From assembly GCF_003544895.1 (NCBI RefSeq), contig NZ_CP032125.1, positions 2,060,001 through 2,124,000 on the forward strand: 64,000 bases of DNA. Reading direction: 5' to 3'. Numbering within the stretch: the first letter of the stretch is position 1; each line of letters opens with the position of its first letter. Under the pieces are notes generated by a model, which saw only the letters and a list, made by a program, of their open reading frames with translations, searched no databases and was not told the DNA's origin. The stretch is from Profundibacter amoris. GTDB taxonomy: Bacteria > Pseudomonadota > Alphaproteobacteria > Rhodobacterales > Rhodobacteraceae. The translations under genes and the position numbers were made by a program. Of this stretch, positions 25,814-34,634 are shown piece by piece.

Positions 25814-28800
25814 ATGCCGGAATTCAACAAAATCCTGATTGCCAATCGCGGTGAAATCGCCATCCGCATCATGCGGGCCGCCAACGAGATGGGCAAGAAA
25901 ACCGTCGCCGTCTTTGCCGAAGAGGACAAGCTGGGCCTGCACCGTTTCAAGGCCGACGAGGCCTACCGCATTGGCGAAGGCATGGGGCCGGTCGCCGCCT
26001 ATCTAAGCATCGAGGAAATCATCCGCGTTGCCAAAATGTCGGGCGCGGACGCGATCCATCCGGGCTATGGCCTGCTGTCGGAAAATCCCGATTTTGTCGA
26101 TGCCTGCACAGCGGCGGGCATCACATTCATCGGCCCCAAAGCCGAAACCATGCGCCAGTTGGGCGACAAGGCATCCGCCCGCGATGTGGCGATCGAGGCC
26201 GGCGTGCCGGTGATCCCCGCGACAGAGGTTCTGGGCGATGATATGGACAAAATTCGCAAGCAGGCGGCCGAGGTTGGCTACCCGCTGATGCTCAAGGCGT
26301 CATGGGGCGGCGGTGGCCGTGGCATGCGCGCGATCAATACCGAGGACGAGCTGGAAGAAAAACTGCTGGAAGGCCGTCGCGAGGCGGCTGCCGCCTTTGG
26401 AAATGACGAGGGCTATCTGGAAAAGATGATCACCCGCGCCCGCCACGTCGAGGTGCAAATCCTTGGCGATCAGGCTGGCAACATCTATCACCTGTTCGAG
26501 CGCGACTGTTCCGTGCAACGCCGCAACCAAAAGGTGGTCGAACGCGCCCCCGCCCCTTACCTGACCGAAGACCAACGCGCCGAAATCTGTGACCTTGGCG
26601 TGCGCATCTGCAAACACGTTGGCTATGAATGTGCCGGCACGGTCGAATTCCTGATGGACATGGACACCGGCACCTTCCATTTCATCGAGGTAAACCCCCG
26701 CGTGCAGGTGGAACACACCGTCACCGAAGAAGTCACCGGCATCGACATCGTGCAGGCCCAGATCAAAATAGCCGAAGGGAAATCCTTGCCCGAGGCCACC
26801 GGCAAAGCCAGTCAGGACGAGGTGCGCCTGAACGGCCACGCCCTGCAATGCCGCATCACCACCGAGGATCCGCAAAACAATTTCATCCCCGATTACGGGC
26901 GTATCACCGCCTACCGCTCGGCCACCGGCATGGGCATCCGTCTGGACGGCGGCACGGCCTATGCGGGCGGGGTGATCACGCGCTATTACGACAGCCTGCT
27001 GGTGAAAATCACTGCTCACGCCCAGACCCCCGATGCCGCGATCCGGCGGATGGACCGCGCCCTGCGCGAATTCCGTGTGCGCGGCGTATCGACCAACATC
27101 GCCTTTGTCGAAAACCTGCTGCGCCATCCGACCTTTCTGGACAACAGCTATACCACCAAATTCATCGACAACACGCCCGAGTTGTTCAAATTCAAGAAAC
27201 GCCGCGATCGCGCCACCAAAATCCTGACCTATATCGCCGATATCACGGTGAACGGTCACCCCGAGACTGAAGGGCGCGCCGAACCCTCGGCACAGGTGAA
27301 AACCCCGCATCCCCCTGCCCCGCAGGCCGATCCCGCCCCGGGCACCCGCACCCTGCTGGAACAAAAAGGCCCGCAAGCGGTGGCCGGCTGGATGGCCGCG
27401 CAAAAGCAACTGCTGCTGACCGACACCACCATGCGAGACGGGCACCAGTCCCTATTGGCCACACGGATGCGCAGCATCGACATGATCCGCGTTGCCCCCA
27501 CCTATGCCGCCAACCTGCCACAACTGTTTTCGGTCGAATGCTGGGGCGGGGCGACATTTGATGTGGCCTACCGCTTCTTGCAGGAATGCCCGTGGCAACG
27601 CCTGCGCGATCTGCGCAAGGCCATGCCCAACCTGCTAACACAAATGCTGCTGCGCGCCAGCAACGGCGTTGGCTATACCAACTACCCCGACAATGTGGTG
27701 CAGGCCTTTGTCAAACAGGCCGCGGCCAGCGGTGTGGACGTGTTCCGCGTGTTCGATTCGCTCAACTGGGTTGAAAACATGCGCGTGGCAATGGATGCGG
27801 TGATTGCCGCCGACAAGGTTTGCGAAGGCACCATCTGCTATACCGGCGACATCCTGAACCCGGACCGCGCAAAATACGACCTGAAATACTATGTGGCGAT
27901 GGGCAAAGACCTGAAAGCGGCAGGCGCGCATATTCTGGGGCTAAAGGATATGGCCGGCCTGCTGAAACCGGCCTCGGCCACGGTGCTGGTCAAGGCGCTG
28001 AAAGAAGAAGTCGGCCTGCCGATCCATTTCCACACCCACGACACATCCGGCATCGCAGGGGCCACCATCCTTGCCGCATCAGACGCGGGCGTGGATGCGG
28101 TGGACGTGGCCATGGATGCATTCTCGGGCGGCACCTCGCAGGCCTGCCTTGGCTCGATCGTCGAGGCCCTGCGCCATACCGACCGCGACACCGGACTGGA
28201 CATTGCCCTTGTGCGCGAGGTTTCCGATTACTGGGAGGCCGTGCGCGCCCAGTATGTGGCGTTTGAATCAGGCCTTGCCGCGCCAGCTTCCGAGGTCTAC
28301 CTGCACGAAATGCCCGGCGGCCAGTTCACCAACCTGAAGGCACAGGCCCGCTCACTCGGACTTGAGGACCGCTGGCACGAGGTGGCGCAAACCTATGCCG
28401 ACGTGAACCGGATGTTCGGTGATATCGTCAAGGTCACGCCCTCCTCCAAGGTGGTCGGTGATATGGCGCTGATGATGGTGTCCCAGAACCTGACCCGCGA
28501 ACAGGTCGAAGACCCCGATACCGACGTATCCTTCCCGGATTCCGTGATCGACATGATGCGCGGCAATCTGGGCCAGCCCCCCGGCGGCTTTCCCAAGGCG
28601 CTGATCAAAAAGGTGCTGAAAGGCGAAAAACCCGACACATCCCGCCCCGGCGCGCACCTGCCGCCCGTCGATCTGGAACAGACCCGCACTGATCTGTCCA
28701 AGGAACTGGAAGGCTTCGAAGTGGATGACGAGGACCTGAACGGCTACCTGATGTATCCCAAGGTGTTTCTGGATTACATGGGTCGCCACCGCCAATACGG

Positions 28801-29254
28801 TCCCATGCGTACCCTCCCCACCCGTGCCTTTTTCTACGGCATGGAACCGGGCGAGGAAATCACCGCCGAAATCGACCCGGGCAAAACGCTGGAAATCCGC
28901 CTGCAGGCGGTGGGCGAAACCAACGAGGACGGCGACGTCAAAGTGTTTTTCGAACTGAACGGCCAGCCCCGCACCATCCGCGTGCCCAACCGGTTGATCA
29001 AATCACAAACCGCCCAGCGCCCCAAGGCCGAGGAAGGCAACCCGAACCACATCGGCGCCCCGATGCCCGGCGTGGTGGCCACCGTGGCGGTGACAGTGGG
29101 CCAGCAGGTGCACGAGGGCGACCTGCTGCTGACCATCGAGGCCATGAAAATGGAAACCGGCATCCACGCCGAACGCGACGCGGTGGTCAAGGCGCTGCAT
29201 GTGCAGGCGGGCGGGCAGATCGATGCCAAAGACCTGCTGGTGGAGCTGGAGTAG
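25814..29254 (+). CDS. pyc: Pyruvate carboxylase
   Basis: A 1146-residue single-chain biotin enzyme converting pyruvate plus bicarbonate to oxaloacetate, the main anaplerotic step. Domains in order: biotin carboxylase (1-about 450; NKILIANRGEIAIRI, ATP-grasp loop GGGGRGMR, FIEVNPRVQVEHTVTEE), carboxyltransferase (about 530-800; TDTTMRDGHQSL, metal site HFHTHDTSG), tetramerisation region, and C-terminal biotinyl domain with EAMKMETG carrying the biotinylated Lys. Full length, with a good ribosome-binding site. It is monocistronic in appearance and followed by intergenic repeat copy B and a terminator. Confidence 0.98.
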   Translation: MPEFNKILIANRGEIAIRIMRAANEMGKKTVAVFAEEDKLGLHRFKADEAYRIGEGMGPVAAYLSIEEIIRVAKMSGADAIHPGYGLLSENPDFVDACTAAGITFIGPKAETMRQLGDKASARDVAIEAGVPVIPATEVLGDDMDKIRKQAAEVGYPLMLKASWGGGGRGMRAINTEDELEEKLLEGRREAAAAFGNDEGYLEKMITRARHVEVQILGDQAGNIYHLFERDCSVQRRNQKVVERAPAPYLTEDQRAEICDLGVRICKHVGYECAGTVEFLMDMDTGTFHFIEVNPRVQVEHTVTEEVTGIDIVQAQIKIAEGKSLPEATGKASQDEVRLNGHALQCRITTEDPQNNFIPDYGRITAYRSATGMGIRLDGGTAYAGGVITRYYDSLLVKITAHAQTPDAAIRRMDRALREFRVRGVSTNIAFVENLLRHPTFLDNSYTTKFIDNTPELFKFKKRRDRATKILTYIADITVNGHPETEGRAEPSAQVKTPHPPAPQADPAPGTRTLLEQKGPQAVAGWMAAQKQLLLTDTTMRDGHQSLLATRMRSIDMIRVAPTYAANLPQLFSVECWGGATFDVAYRFLQECPWQRLRDLRKAMPNLLTQMLLRASNGVGYTNYPDNVVQAFVKQAAASGVDVFRVFDSLNWVENMRVAMDAVIAADKVCEGTICYTGDILNPDRAKYDLKYYVAMGKDLKAAGAHILGLKDMAGLLKPASATVLVKALKEEVGLPIHFHTHDTSGIAGATILAASDAGVDAVDVAMDAFSGGTSQACLGSIVEALRHTDRDTGLDIALVREVSDYWEAVRAQYVAFESGLAAPASEVYLHEMPGGQFTNLKAQARSLGLEDRWHEVAQTYADVNRMFGDIVKVTPSSKVVGDMALMMVSQNLTREQVEDPDTDVSFPDSVIDMMRGNLGQPPGGFPKALIKKVLKGEKPDTSRPGAHLPPVDLEQTRTDLSKELEGFEVDDEDLNGYLMYPKVFLDYMGRHRQYGPMRTLPTRAFFYGMEPGEEITAEIDPGKTLEIRLQAVGETNEDGDVKVFFELNGQPRTIRVPNRLIKSQTAQRPKAEEGNPNHIGAPMPGVVATVAVTVGQQVHEGDLLLTIEAMKMETGIHAERDAVVKALHVQAGGQIDAKDLLVELE

Positions 29255-29256
29255 CC

Positions 29257-29295
29257 CTTCTCTTTTGGCCAAATATCCGCGCCGCAGGCATCCTG
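29257..29295 (+). repeat. 3'-end intergenic repeat, copy B
   Basis: CTTCTCTTTTGGCC, then AAATATCCGCGCCGCAGGC and ATCCTG, begin two bases after the pyc stop. It is the same element type as at 51321 and in the other copies listed. Confidence 0.6.
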
Positions 29296-29370
29296 CTGTC
29301 GCCATGCACACATACAGCCGCCTTTTGACCACTCCCGCAGCAACAAGCGCCAATTAAAGAATAGAGCAAA

Positions 29371-29400
29371 GGCAGGGCAACGCCCTGTCTTTTCTTTTTG
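29371..29400 (+). terminator. Rho-independent terminator of pyc
   Basis: CAGGGC and GCCCTG with loop AAC are followed by TCTTTTCTTTTT on the plus strand. It lies about 120 bases after the pyc stop, just before the convergent DUF2306 gene. Confidence 0.8.
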
Positions 29401-29406
29401 GCCCCC

Positions 29407-30030
29407 TCACAGCGTTTGCCGGTACTGGACGAACCTTGCTCCGGCCCGCCGCAGGATCATTTCCGCAATCAACAGATTCGGAACCCAGCACATCCATGCA
29501 AGATAGGGGGAGGCTTCAGTATAGCTCATTCCACCGGCCATGAAACCCAGCAGATACAACCGCAATGTAACCGCAGCAAAGGTCAGGGCAAACGAGCGGA
29601 TCATCCAGCGCCGGTGTTCGGCGATCCGTCCGGCCATTGCCAGCCGGACAGCATTTGCCGTGATCCCGATCCACAATAGCGACAGCAGCGCGAAACCGGA
29701 ACTGGCGGCAATGCCCCCCTTCGCCCCAAGCGCAACGAGCAGACCCGACGCACCACCAACCAGAATTGCCAGCCCGTAAATCCGCCCGATCCAGCGATGC
29801 AATCCTGGTCGACGTGACCGCAGCCGGGGAAAAAACTGCATCGCGCCCAACGCCAGAGCAATGGGGGATGCCGAAATATGCAGGATGAACGCCAGCGGCC
29901 GCTGTTCCAGATGGCCCAGCATGTCCGGAAACGAAAGCGTAAGTGTCAAAAACGCAAACCGGTAAGACATTACCGCAATAAGCACACTTAGCACGGCCAT
30001 AACTACAATCGGTATTCGGCTCTTGGCCAT
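29407..30030 (-). CDS. DUF2306-type membrane protein
   Basis: A 207-residue polytopic membrane protein with about six hydrophobic segments. GLHRWIGRIYGLAILVGG and AEHRRWMIRSFALTFAAVTLRL place conserved His and Arg residues near membrane edges, as in DUF2306 proteins, whose role is unknown. It is divergent from a TetR-type gene, and the 86 bases between them hold two palindromic repeats. It is therefore probably the regulated target of that repressor. Confidence 0.75.
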   Translation of the reverse strand: MAKSRIPIVVMAVLSVLIAVMSYRFAFLTLTLSFPDMLGHLEQRPLAFILHISASPIALALGAMQFFPRLRSRRPGLHRWIGRIYGLAILVGGASGLLVALGAKGGIAASSGFALLSLLWIGITANAVRLAMAGRIAEHRRWMIRSFALTFAAVTLRLYLLGFMAGGMSYTEASPYLAWMCWVPNLLIAEMILRRAGARFVQYRQTL

Positions 30031-30045
30031 CGCCTTGCTCCTAAC

Positions 30046-30058
30046 TTTACACTGTCAA
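30046..30058. promoter_or_regulatory. Candidate TetR operator 1
   Basis: TTTACACTGTCAA, an imperfect dyad matching operator 2 at 12 of 13 positions. It lies 16 bases upstream of the DUF2306 start. Confidence 0.6.
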
Positions 30059-30082
30059 TTTATCCACGCTAACCCTTGAACC

Positions 30083-30095
30083 TTGACACTGTCAA
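30083..30095. promoter_or_regulatory. Candidate TetR operator 2
   Basis: TTGACACTGTCAA, a perfect palindrome around a central C. It lies 22 bases upstream of the TetR-type gene, and its centre is 37 bases from that of operator 1. TTGACA also resembles a sigma-70 -35 box, so binding there would block RNA polymerase. Confidence 0.65.
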
Positions 30096-30116
30096 GATGA
30101 CTGATACCTTACCCCC

Positions 30117-30737
30117 ATGACAGACCAACCCCGCCCGCATCATCATGGAAACCTGCGCGAAGCCCTGATCAGGGCCGGACTGGAACTGATGGAAGAAGGC
30201 GGGCCGGATGCCCTGACCCTTCGCAAATGCGCAAGGCATGCTGGCGTATCACACGCCGCACCCGCCCATCATTTCAATGGCTTACCCAGCCTGAAGGCGG
30301 CAATTATTGCGCGCGGATACCGTATGTTTGCCCAAACCATGTGCGACTATCGCAAGGCAGCTAAATCCGATCCACAAGCGCAACTGGCGGCAATCTGTGA
30401 TGGCTATATCGCTTTCTCTCGCCAGCACACGGCAGTTTTCAAATTCATGTTCCAACCGCATAATCTGGACATTAAGACGCTCGATAAAACCACCGCAACC
30501 GAACTGGAACACGACTCAATCGCCTCTTACCGAATCCTGCAACAGGCCTGCGAACCCTTCGCGGATGAAAATGGCGATAACGCCAGCACGGAGATCATGG
30601 TCTGGGCGCTGGTCCATGGCTATGCCATGCTGTTTTGCAATCCCTGTGAAAACAGCCTTTCCCCACCGCAAACCATCCCCGATTTTTCGCATATCCTGCC
30701 AATGCTGAAATTGAAAACAAACCCTGCGCGCAAATAA
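30117..30737 (+). CDS. TetR/AcrR-family transcriptional regulator
   Basis: A 206-residue repressor. The N-terminal helix-turn-helix spans about residues 12-58 (LREALIRAGLELMEEGGPDALTLRKCARHAGVSHAAPAHHFNG region). The C-terminal ligand domain contains FKFMFQPHNLD, typical of the WHG/TetR_C_33-like group. The ligand is unknown. It is divergent from the DUF2306 membrane gene with two matching 13-bp dyads between them, which points to control of both genes. Confidence 0.9.
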   Translation: MTDQPRPHHHGNLREALIRAGLELMEEGGPDALTLRKCARHAGVSHAAPAHHFNGLPSLKAAIIARGYRMFAQTMCDYRKAAKSDPQAQLAAICDGYIAFSRQHTAVFKFMFQPHNLDIKTLDKTTATELEHDSIASYRILQQACEPFADENGDNASTEIMVWALVHGYAMLFCNPCENSLSPPQTIPDFSHILPMLKLKTNPARK

Positions 30738-30810
30738 AAATTTCATCATCCCTTCATTTCCCTCTTGCAGCCCGCAAAACCGGCGCTATATATCGCCTCA
30801 CGATTGGTTA

Positions 30811-30885
30811 GCGGGCGTAGCTCAGGGGTAGAGCATAACCTTGCCAAGGTTAGGGTCGTGAGTTCGAATCTCATCGCCCGCTCCA
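30811..30885 (+). tRNA. tRNA-Gly (GCC)
   Basis: The acceptor GCGGGCG pairs with CGCCCGC, followed by T and an encoded CCA. The D-arm is GCTCAGGGGTAGAGC. The anticodon stem AACCT/AGGTT encloses TGCCA with anticodon GCC, and the T-arm has GAGTTCGAATCTC. The total is 75 bases. Confidence 0.97.
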
Positions 30886-30989
30886 ATTGGAAACAAAACG
30901 GCGTCATCTTCGGTTGGCGCCGTTTGTTGTTCCACCCCTCGCTGATCACACCATCGTTAAAAGTGTTTGATTGTCGCCACCCCGCCCCC

Positions 30990-32006
30990 ATGCCACCAAA
31001 CAGCATGGAAAAAATGCCCAACTCTGTCTATCGCTACATCTTCCAGAAATCCCTTTGGCAACAAGTCATTGTGATATCCCTGACCTTGGTCCTGTTGCCA
31101 CTGGCCCCGATCCCGCTGGAATTGCAGCGCCGGATTCTGGACGATGCGATTTTGCAAAAGGATACGGACCTGCTGTTCAAACTGGCGGGATTCTATCTGC
31201 TGGCGATGTTTGTCGCCGCCGGCTTCAAATTTGCCATGCGCACCCAGCGCGAATTGATCTCGGCCCGCGTGGTGCGCTCTTTGCGCCAATCCGTGTTTTT
31301 CTGCATGTATACCTTTGTGCCCAAACTGCACCCCGTAACCAAACCCGCGGATGTCGAACATGTTGACGAAGGGGCCGTGGTCTCGATGCTGTCATCCGAA
31401 GTGGAAAAACTGGGCGGTTTTGCCGGTTCCGCCATTTCCGGCCCGCTGCTGGCAATTGGCACGCTGGTCTCTGTGTTGGGTTACATGTTCTGGGTCGAAC
31501 CTGTGGTCGCCTCGATCGCGCTGGCACTCTATTCCCCGCAATTTTTCATCGTGCCGTTTTTTCAGGCCCGCATGAACCGCCTGTCACAAAAGAAATCCCT
31601 GAAAATGCGCGAGCTGGGGTCATTTATCATGGAAAACCCTGAAGAAGACCTGCGCAACGCCGATCCGCCACCGCTGTTCAACACATTGGTCGAGGACATT
31701 CTGGGCCTGCGCACCCGTTTCATCGTCAATAAAAACATAATGAAAACCATCAACAACCTGCTGATTTCGCTTGGCCCTTTCGGTGTCATCACCTTTGGTG
31801 GCTATATGGCCATTCAGGGCACGGTCGATGTCGGCGTGATCCTTGCCTTCATTTCCGGTCTGGAACGTCTGGGCGGTCCGATCCGCGATATTGTCGGATC
31901 CTACAGCCAGATCACCGACGCACGGATGCGTTATACCACCCTGCTGGATGCGTTCTCGGACGAACACATTGATAATGCCGGTATGATGGGCCTCAAAATG
32001 CCTTGA
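30990..32006 (+). CDS. ABC-exporter-type membrane domain without ATPase
   Basis: About 338 residues with the topology of a type I ABC exporter membrane domain: helices near ISLTLVLLPLAPIP, LFKLAGFYLLAMFVAAGF, ISGPLLAIGTLVSVLGY, IALALYSPQFFIVPF and LGPFGVITFGGYMAIQG, and the coupling segment MRYTTLLDAF. It stops where a linker to the nucleotide-binding domain would begin, and no ATPase follows. It may pair with an ATPase encoded elsewhere, or it may be a truncated exporter. Three ATG codons (30990, 31005, 31014) are possible starts and none has a clear ribosome-binding site. Confidence 0.7.
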   Translation: MPPNSMEKMPNSVYRYIFQKSLWQQVIVISLTLVLLPLAPIPLELQRRILDDAILQKDTDLLFKLAGFYLLAMFVAAGFKFAMRTQRELISARVVRSLRQSVFFCMYTFVPKLHPVTKPADVEHVDEGAVVSMLSSEVEKLGGFAGSAISGPLLAIGTLVSVLGYMFWVEPVVASIALALYSPQFFIVPFFQARMNRLSQKKSLKMRELGSFIMENPEEDLRNADPPPLFNTLVEDILGLRTRFIVNKNIMKTINNLLISLGPFGVITFGGYMAIQGTVDVGVILAFISGLERLGGPIRDIVGSYSQITDARMRYTTLLDAFSDEHIDNAGMMGLKMP

Positions 32007-32232
32007 AGGTCAGCGTTGTCAGCGACCGTTTGATCCCTTTGATATCCAGCAGATTGTCGGAAATGAATTTGCCGATGTCCTGATCTTTGGGGGTATACAG
32101 CTTTAACATCAAATCGAAATCGCCGCTGGTCGAATACAGTTCGGAATGGATTTCGCGGGCAATGATTTCCTGTGCCACCTTATAGGTCTTGCCCGGGCGG
32201 CAGCGTAGCTGAACAAATACACAGGTTGTCAT
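31993..32232 (-). CDS. Stand-alone Lrp/AsnC ligand-binding (RAM) protein
   Basis: A 79-residue protein starting MTTCVFVQLRCRPGKTYKVAQ. It has the beta-alpha-beta RAM fold of Lrp regulators (SELYSTSGDFDLMLKLY) but no DNA-binding domain. Such SraA-like proteins may bind amino acids or modulate full-length Lrp proteins by mixed assembly. AAGGAG precedes the ATG. Its end overlaps the end of the ABC membrane gene by 14 bases, tail to tail. Full-length Lrp proteins occur elsewhere in the window. Confidence 0.85.
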   Translation of the reverse strand: MTTCVFVQLRCRPGKTYKVAQEIIAREIHSELYSTSGDFDLMLKLYTPKDQDIGKFISDNLLDIKGIKRSLTTLTFKAF

Positions 32233-32366
32233 GGCGATCTCCTTTATTGCGGTTGTGGCGCAAGTTGGCATGAAAACCGCACCCGCCACAAGAACCATCG
32301 CATATGGCTTGGATTCAGCCCCCACCCCGCCTATAGAACCCCTGTAACCATTTTTTGGAGGCGACA

Positions 32367-32954
32367 ATGCGCACAGCCAAAATCACCCGCAAAACGGCGG
32401 AAACGGATATTTCGGTTGAAATCAATCTGGATGGCACTGGCCAATACAGCAATGAAACCGGTGTCGGGTTTTTTGACCACATGCTGGACCAGTTATCGCG
32501 CCACTCACTGGTGGATATGACCGTGCGTGCCAAAGGTGATCTGCACATTGATGACCACCACACGGTCGAGGATGTGGGCATCGCGCTGGGTCAGGCCCTG
32601 GTTGCTGCTGTGGGCGATAAAAAGGGGATCCGGCGCTATGGTGAATGCCACCTGCCGATGGATGATGCACAGGTGCGCTGTGCGCTGGACCTGTCCGCAC
32701 GCCCGTTTCTGGTGTGGAATGTGGACATGCCCACCGCCAAAATCGGCACATTTGACACAGAACTGGTGCGCGAGTTTTTTCAGGCGTTGGCGACCCACGG
32801 CGGCATCACCCTGCATATTGATATGATCCACGGTTTCAACAGCCACCACATCGCCGAAGCGGCGTTCAAGGCGGTGGCCCGCGCCCTGCGCATCGCGCTG
32901 GAAACCGACCCGCGCAAGGCCGATGCTGTGCCCTCGACCAAAGGGATGCTCTAG
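32367..32954 (+). CDS. hisB: Imidazoleglycerol-phosphate dehydratase
   Basis: A 195-residue manganese enzyme of histidine synthesis that dehydrates imidazole-glycerol phosphate. Duplicated metal motifs: [13 protein letters not shown] with DDHHTVED, and [17 protein letters not shown]. It lacks the phosphatase domain of enteric HisB, as usual in alphaproteobacteria. TTGGAGG precedes the ATG. It abuts hisH and begins the his gene group here. Confidence 0.97.
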   Translation: MRTAKITRKTAETDISVEINLDGTGQYSNETGVGFFDHMLDQLSRHSLVDMTVRAKGDLHIDDHHTVEDVGIALGQALVAAVGDKKGIRRYGECHLPMDDAQVRCALDLSARPFLVWNVDMPTAKIGTFDTELVREFFQALATHGGITLHIDMIHGFNSHHIAEAAFKAVARALRIALETDPRKADAVPSTKGML

Positions 32955-33596
32955 GTGCTGACGGTTCTGATTGACTATGAAAGTGGCAATCTGCATTCCG
33001 CCGAAAAGGCGTTTCAACGGATGGCAGGTGAGGTGAATGCGGGCGAGGTGATTGTCACCTCGAACCCTGACGACGTGCTGCGCGCCGACCGTATCGTTCT
33101 GCCCGGTGACGGCGCCTTTCCGGCCTGCAAAAAGGCCCTGTTCGACCATTCCGGCCTGTTCGAGGCCACCCGCGAAATGGTGATCGACAAGGGCCGCCCG
33201 TTTCTGGGCATTTGCGTCGGTATGCAGATGATGGCCACATGGGGGCGCGAATACGAGAACACCGAAGGGTTTGACTGGATTGGCGGCGAGATTGTGAAGA
33301 TTACGCCATCAGACCCCGCCCTGAAGGTGCCGCATATGGGCTGGAACGATCTGGTGATCGACAATCCGCACCCCGTGCTGGACGGTGTCTCTACCGGTGA
33401 CCACGCCTATTTCGTGCACAGCTACAAATACGTGGTGGATGATCCGACACAACGGCTGGCACATGTGGATTACGGCGGCGATATCACCGCCATCATCGGG
33501 CGCGACAATATGCTGGGGATGCAGTTCCACCCCGAGAAAAGCCAGAGCGCGGGGCTGCGGTTGATCTCGAATTTTCTGACGTGGAAGCCTACCTGA
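32955..33596 (+). CDS. hisH: Imidazole glycerol phosphate synthase, glutaminase subunit
   Basis: A 213-residue class I glutamine amidotransferase that feeds ammonia to HisF. The nucleophilic Cys is in FLGICVGMQMM, and the His/Glu pair in MQFHPEKSQSAGLR. It starts with GTG directly after the hisB stop codon, so translation is probably coupled. HisF lies 3.6 kb downstream, separated by other genes. The end overlaps the convergent DUF2147 gene by eight bases. Confidence 0.96.
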   Translation: MLTVLIDYESGNLHSAEKAFQRMAGEVNAGEVIVTSNPDDVLRADRIVLPGDGAFPACKKALFDHSGLFEATREMVIDKGRPFLGICVGMQMMATWGREYENTEGFDWIGGEIVKITPSDPALKVPHMGWNDLVIDNPHPVLDGVSTGDHAYFVHSYKYVVDDPTQRLAHVDYGGDITAIIGRDNMLGMQFHPEKSQSAGLRLISNFLTWKPT

Positions 33597-33975
33597 CGCG
33601 TTTCCACGTTCCTCCGCTCTGGCAAACACCCAGAAAGCACCCCTGTATCTCCAGACTGTTCCCCGACAGCGTCATTTTCAAATTATAGGTCTTGCCGTTC
33701 AAGCGCCGCCAGATGCGTCCGCCGTTATACATGCCAGTATCTGCCGGCTTTAATTCCCAGACAACCGTCTTGCCCAACAGATCGGACTTGACTTCTTTAC
33801 CGTTCGAAAAGGTTCTTGTGATGGTTCCGCAAATATCTGCCCCGCATGGGGCCATTTCGACATAGGCGTATTCATTGTTCTCGGTCACTGTTTTCCAAAG
33901 ACCATAGATAGGATCAGCCATGGCAAATGTTGGAACAACAGTCGCCAGAGCCACGACAACACTGGATATTTTCAT
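33589..33975 (-). CDS. DUF2147-family secreted protein 1
   Basis: A 128-residue protein with signal peptide MKISSVVVALATVVPTFAMA, then the DUF2147 core DPIYGLWKTVTENN. Two cysteine-bearing motifs follow, PCGADICGTI and GCFLGVCQSGGTWKR. It is probably periplasmic; the function of the family is unknown. It lies on the strand opposite to the his genes, between hisH and hisA, and is a tandem paralogue of the next gene. Confidence 0.8.
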   Translation of the reverse strand: MKISSVVVALATVVPTFAMADPIYGLWKTVTENNEYAYVEMAPCGADICGTITRTFSNGKEVKSDLLGKTVVWELKPADTGMYNGGRIWRRLNGKTYNLKMTLSGNSLEIQGCFLGVCQSGGTWKRVR

Positions 33976-34093
33976 CACAGGGCCTCATTTTACCAATAAA
34001 AACAAGGCCCACAATATCCGGTTAACGCCGAAAACAACAGTATCCGAAAATACGGGTATCACAGCAAGCAACATTGCCTTAAAATGCTACGGC

Positions 34094-34486
34094 TTATTTA
34101 ATCCGCACCCAGGTGCCGCCGTTGCGGCAAATCCCGAAAACACAGCCCTTGATGGTCAGTTTGTTGCCGTTCATTGTCATCTTGGAACTATAGGTCTTGT
34201 CCCGGTCCGGCGCCCAGACCTTGCCGCTGTCGTAATAGCCGTCGCCTTCGGGCACCATGTTCCAGATGATCCGCTTGCCGATATTTTCCGATTCCAGCGG
34301 GTCGCCATTGCTGTCAAAGGATTTGACCAGAACCCCGCATATCCTGTCTCCACACATGGAAACCTTGATGTGGCCGAAATTGCCGTTGTCGTCTTTTGCC
34401 GTTTTCCAGATGCCTTCGACCGGATCGGCAAATGCGGGGGCCGCCAGTGCGATTGCAAACGCAGATATTAGTCCCAGATTTCTCAT
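34094..34486 (-). CDS. DUF2147-family secreted protein 2
   Basis: A 130-residue paralogue of the neighbouring gene: signal peptide MRNLGLISAFAIALAAPAFA, DPVEGIWKTAKDDNG, MCGDRICGVLV, the end GCVFGICRNGGTWVRIK. GGAGGAAAC precedes the ATG. The pair share the GIWKT/GLWKT start, the paired Cys motifs and the GGTW end, and arose by tandem duplication. They are read against the his operon. Confidence 0.82.
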   Translation of the reverse strand: MRNLGLISAFAIALAAPAFADPVEGIWKTAKDDNGNFGHIKVSMCGDRICGVLVKSFDSNGDPLESENIGKRIIWNMVPEGDGYYDSGKVWAPDRDKTYSSKMTMNGNKLTIKGCVFGICRNGGTWVRIK

Positions 34487-34634
34487 TTTGTTTCCTCCCA
34501 TGGATTATTCTGTTCATCCTGCGCAGGACTTGCATCTATGGCAAGTCTTACCTTGGGTCGCCCCAATGCTTTGCATTTCCCGCCGCTTCATGCAAAACAG
34601 CGCCTGAAACATCTGCAAAGCAAGGCTTGACACC

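Noticed and set aside
26300-27445. 381-residue minus-strand frame opposite pyc
   Set aside because: Shadow of the pyruvate carboxylase reading frame; composition (His/Gly/Val-rich) is typical of antisense frames.
30765-30989. N-terminal extension of the ABC membrane gene
   Set aside because: It would run through the tRNA-Gly gene; the extension has no domain and the ATG codons after 30990 are more credible.
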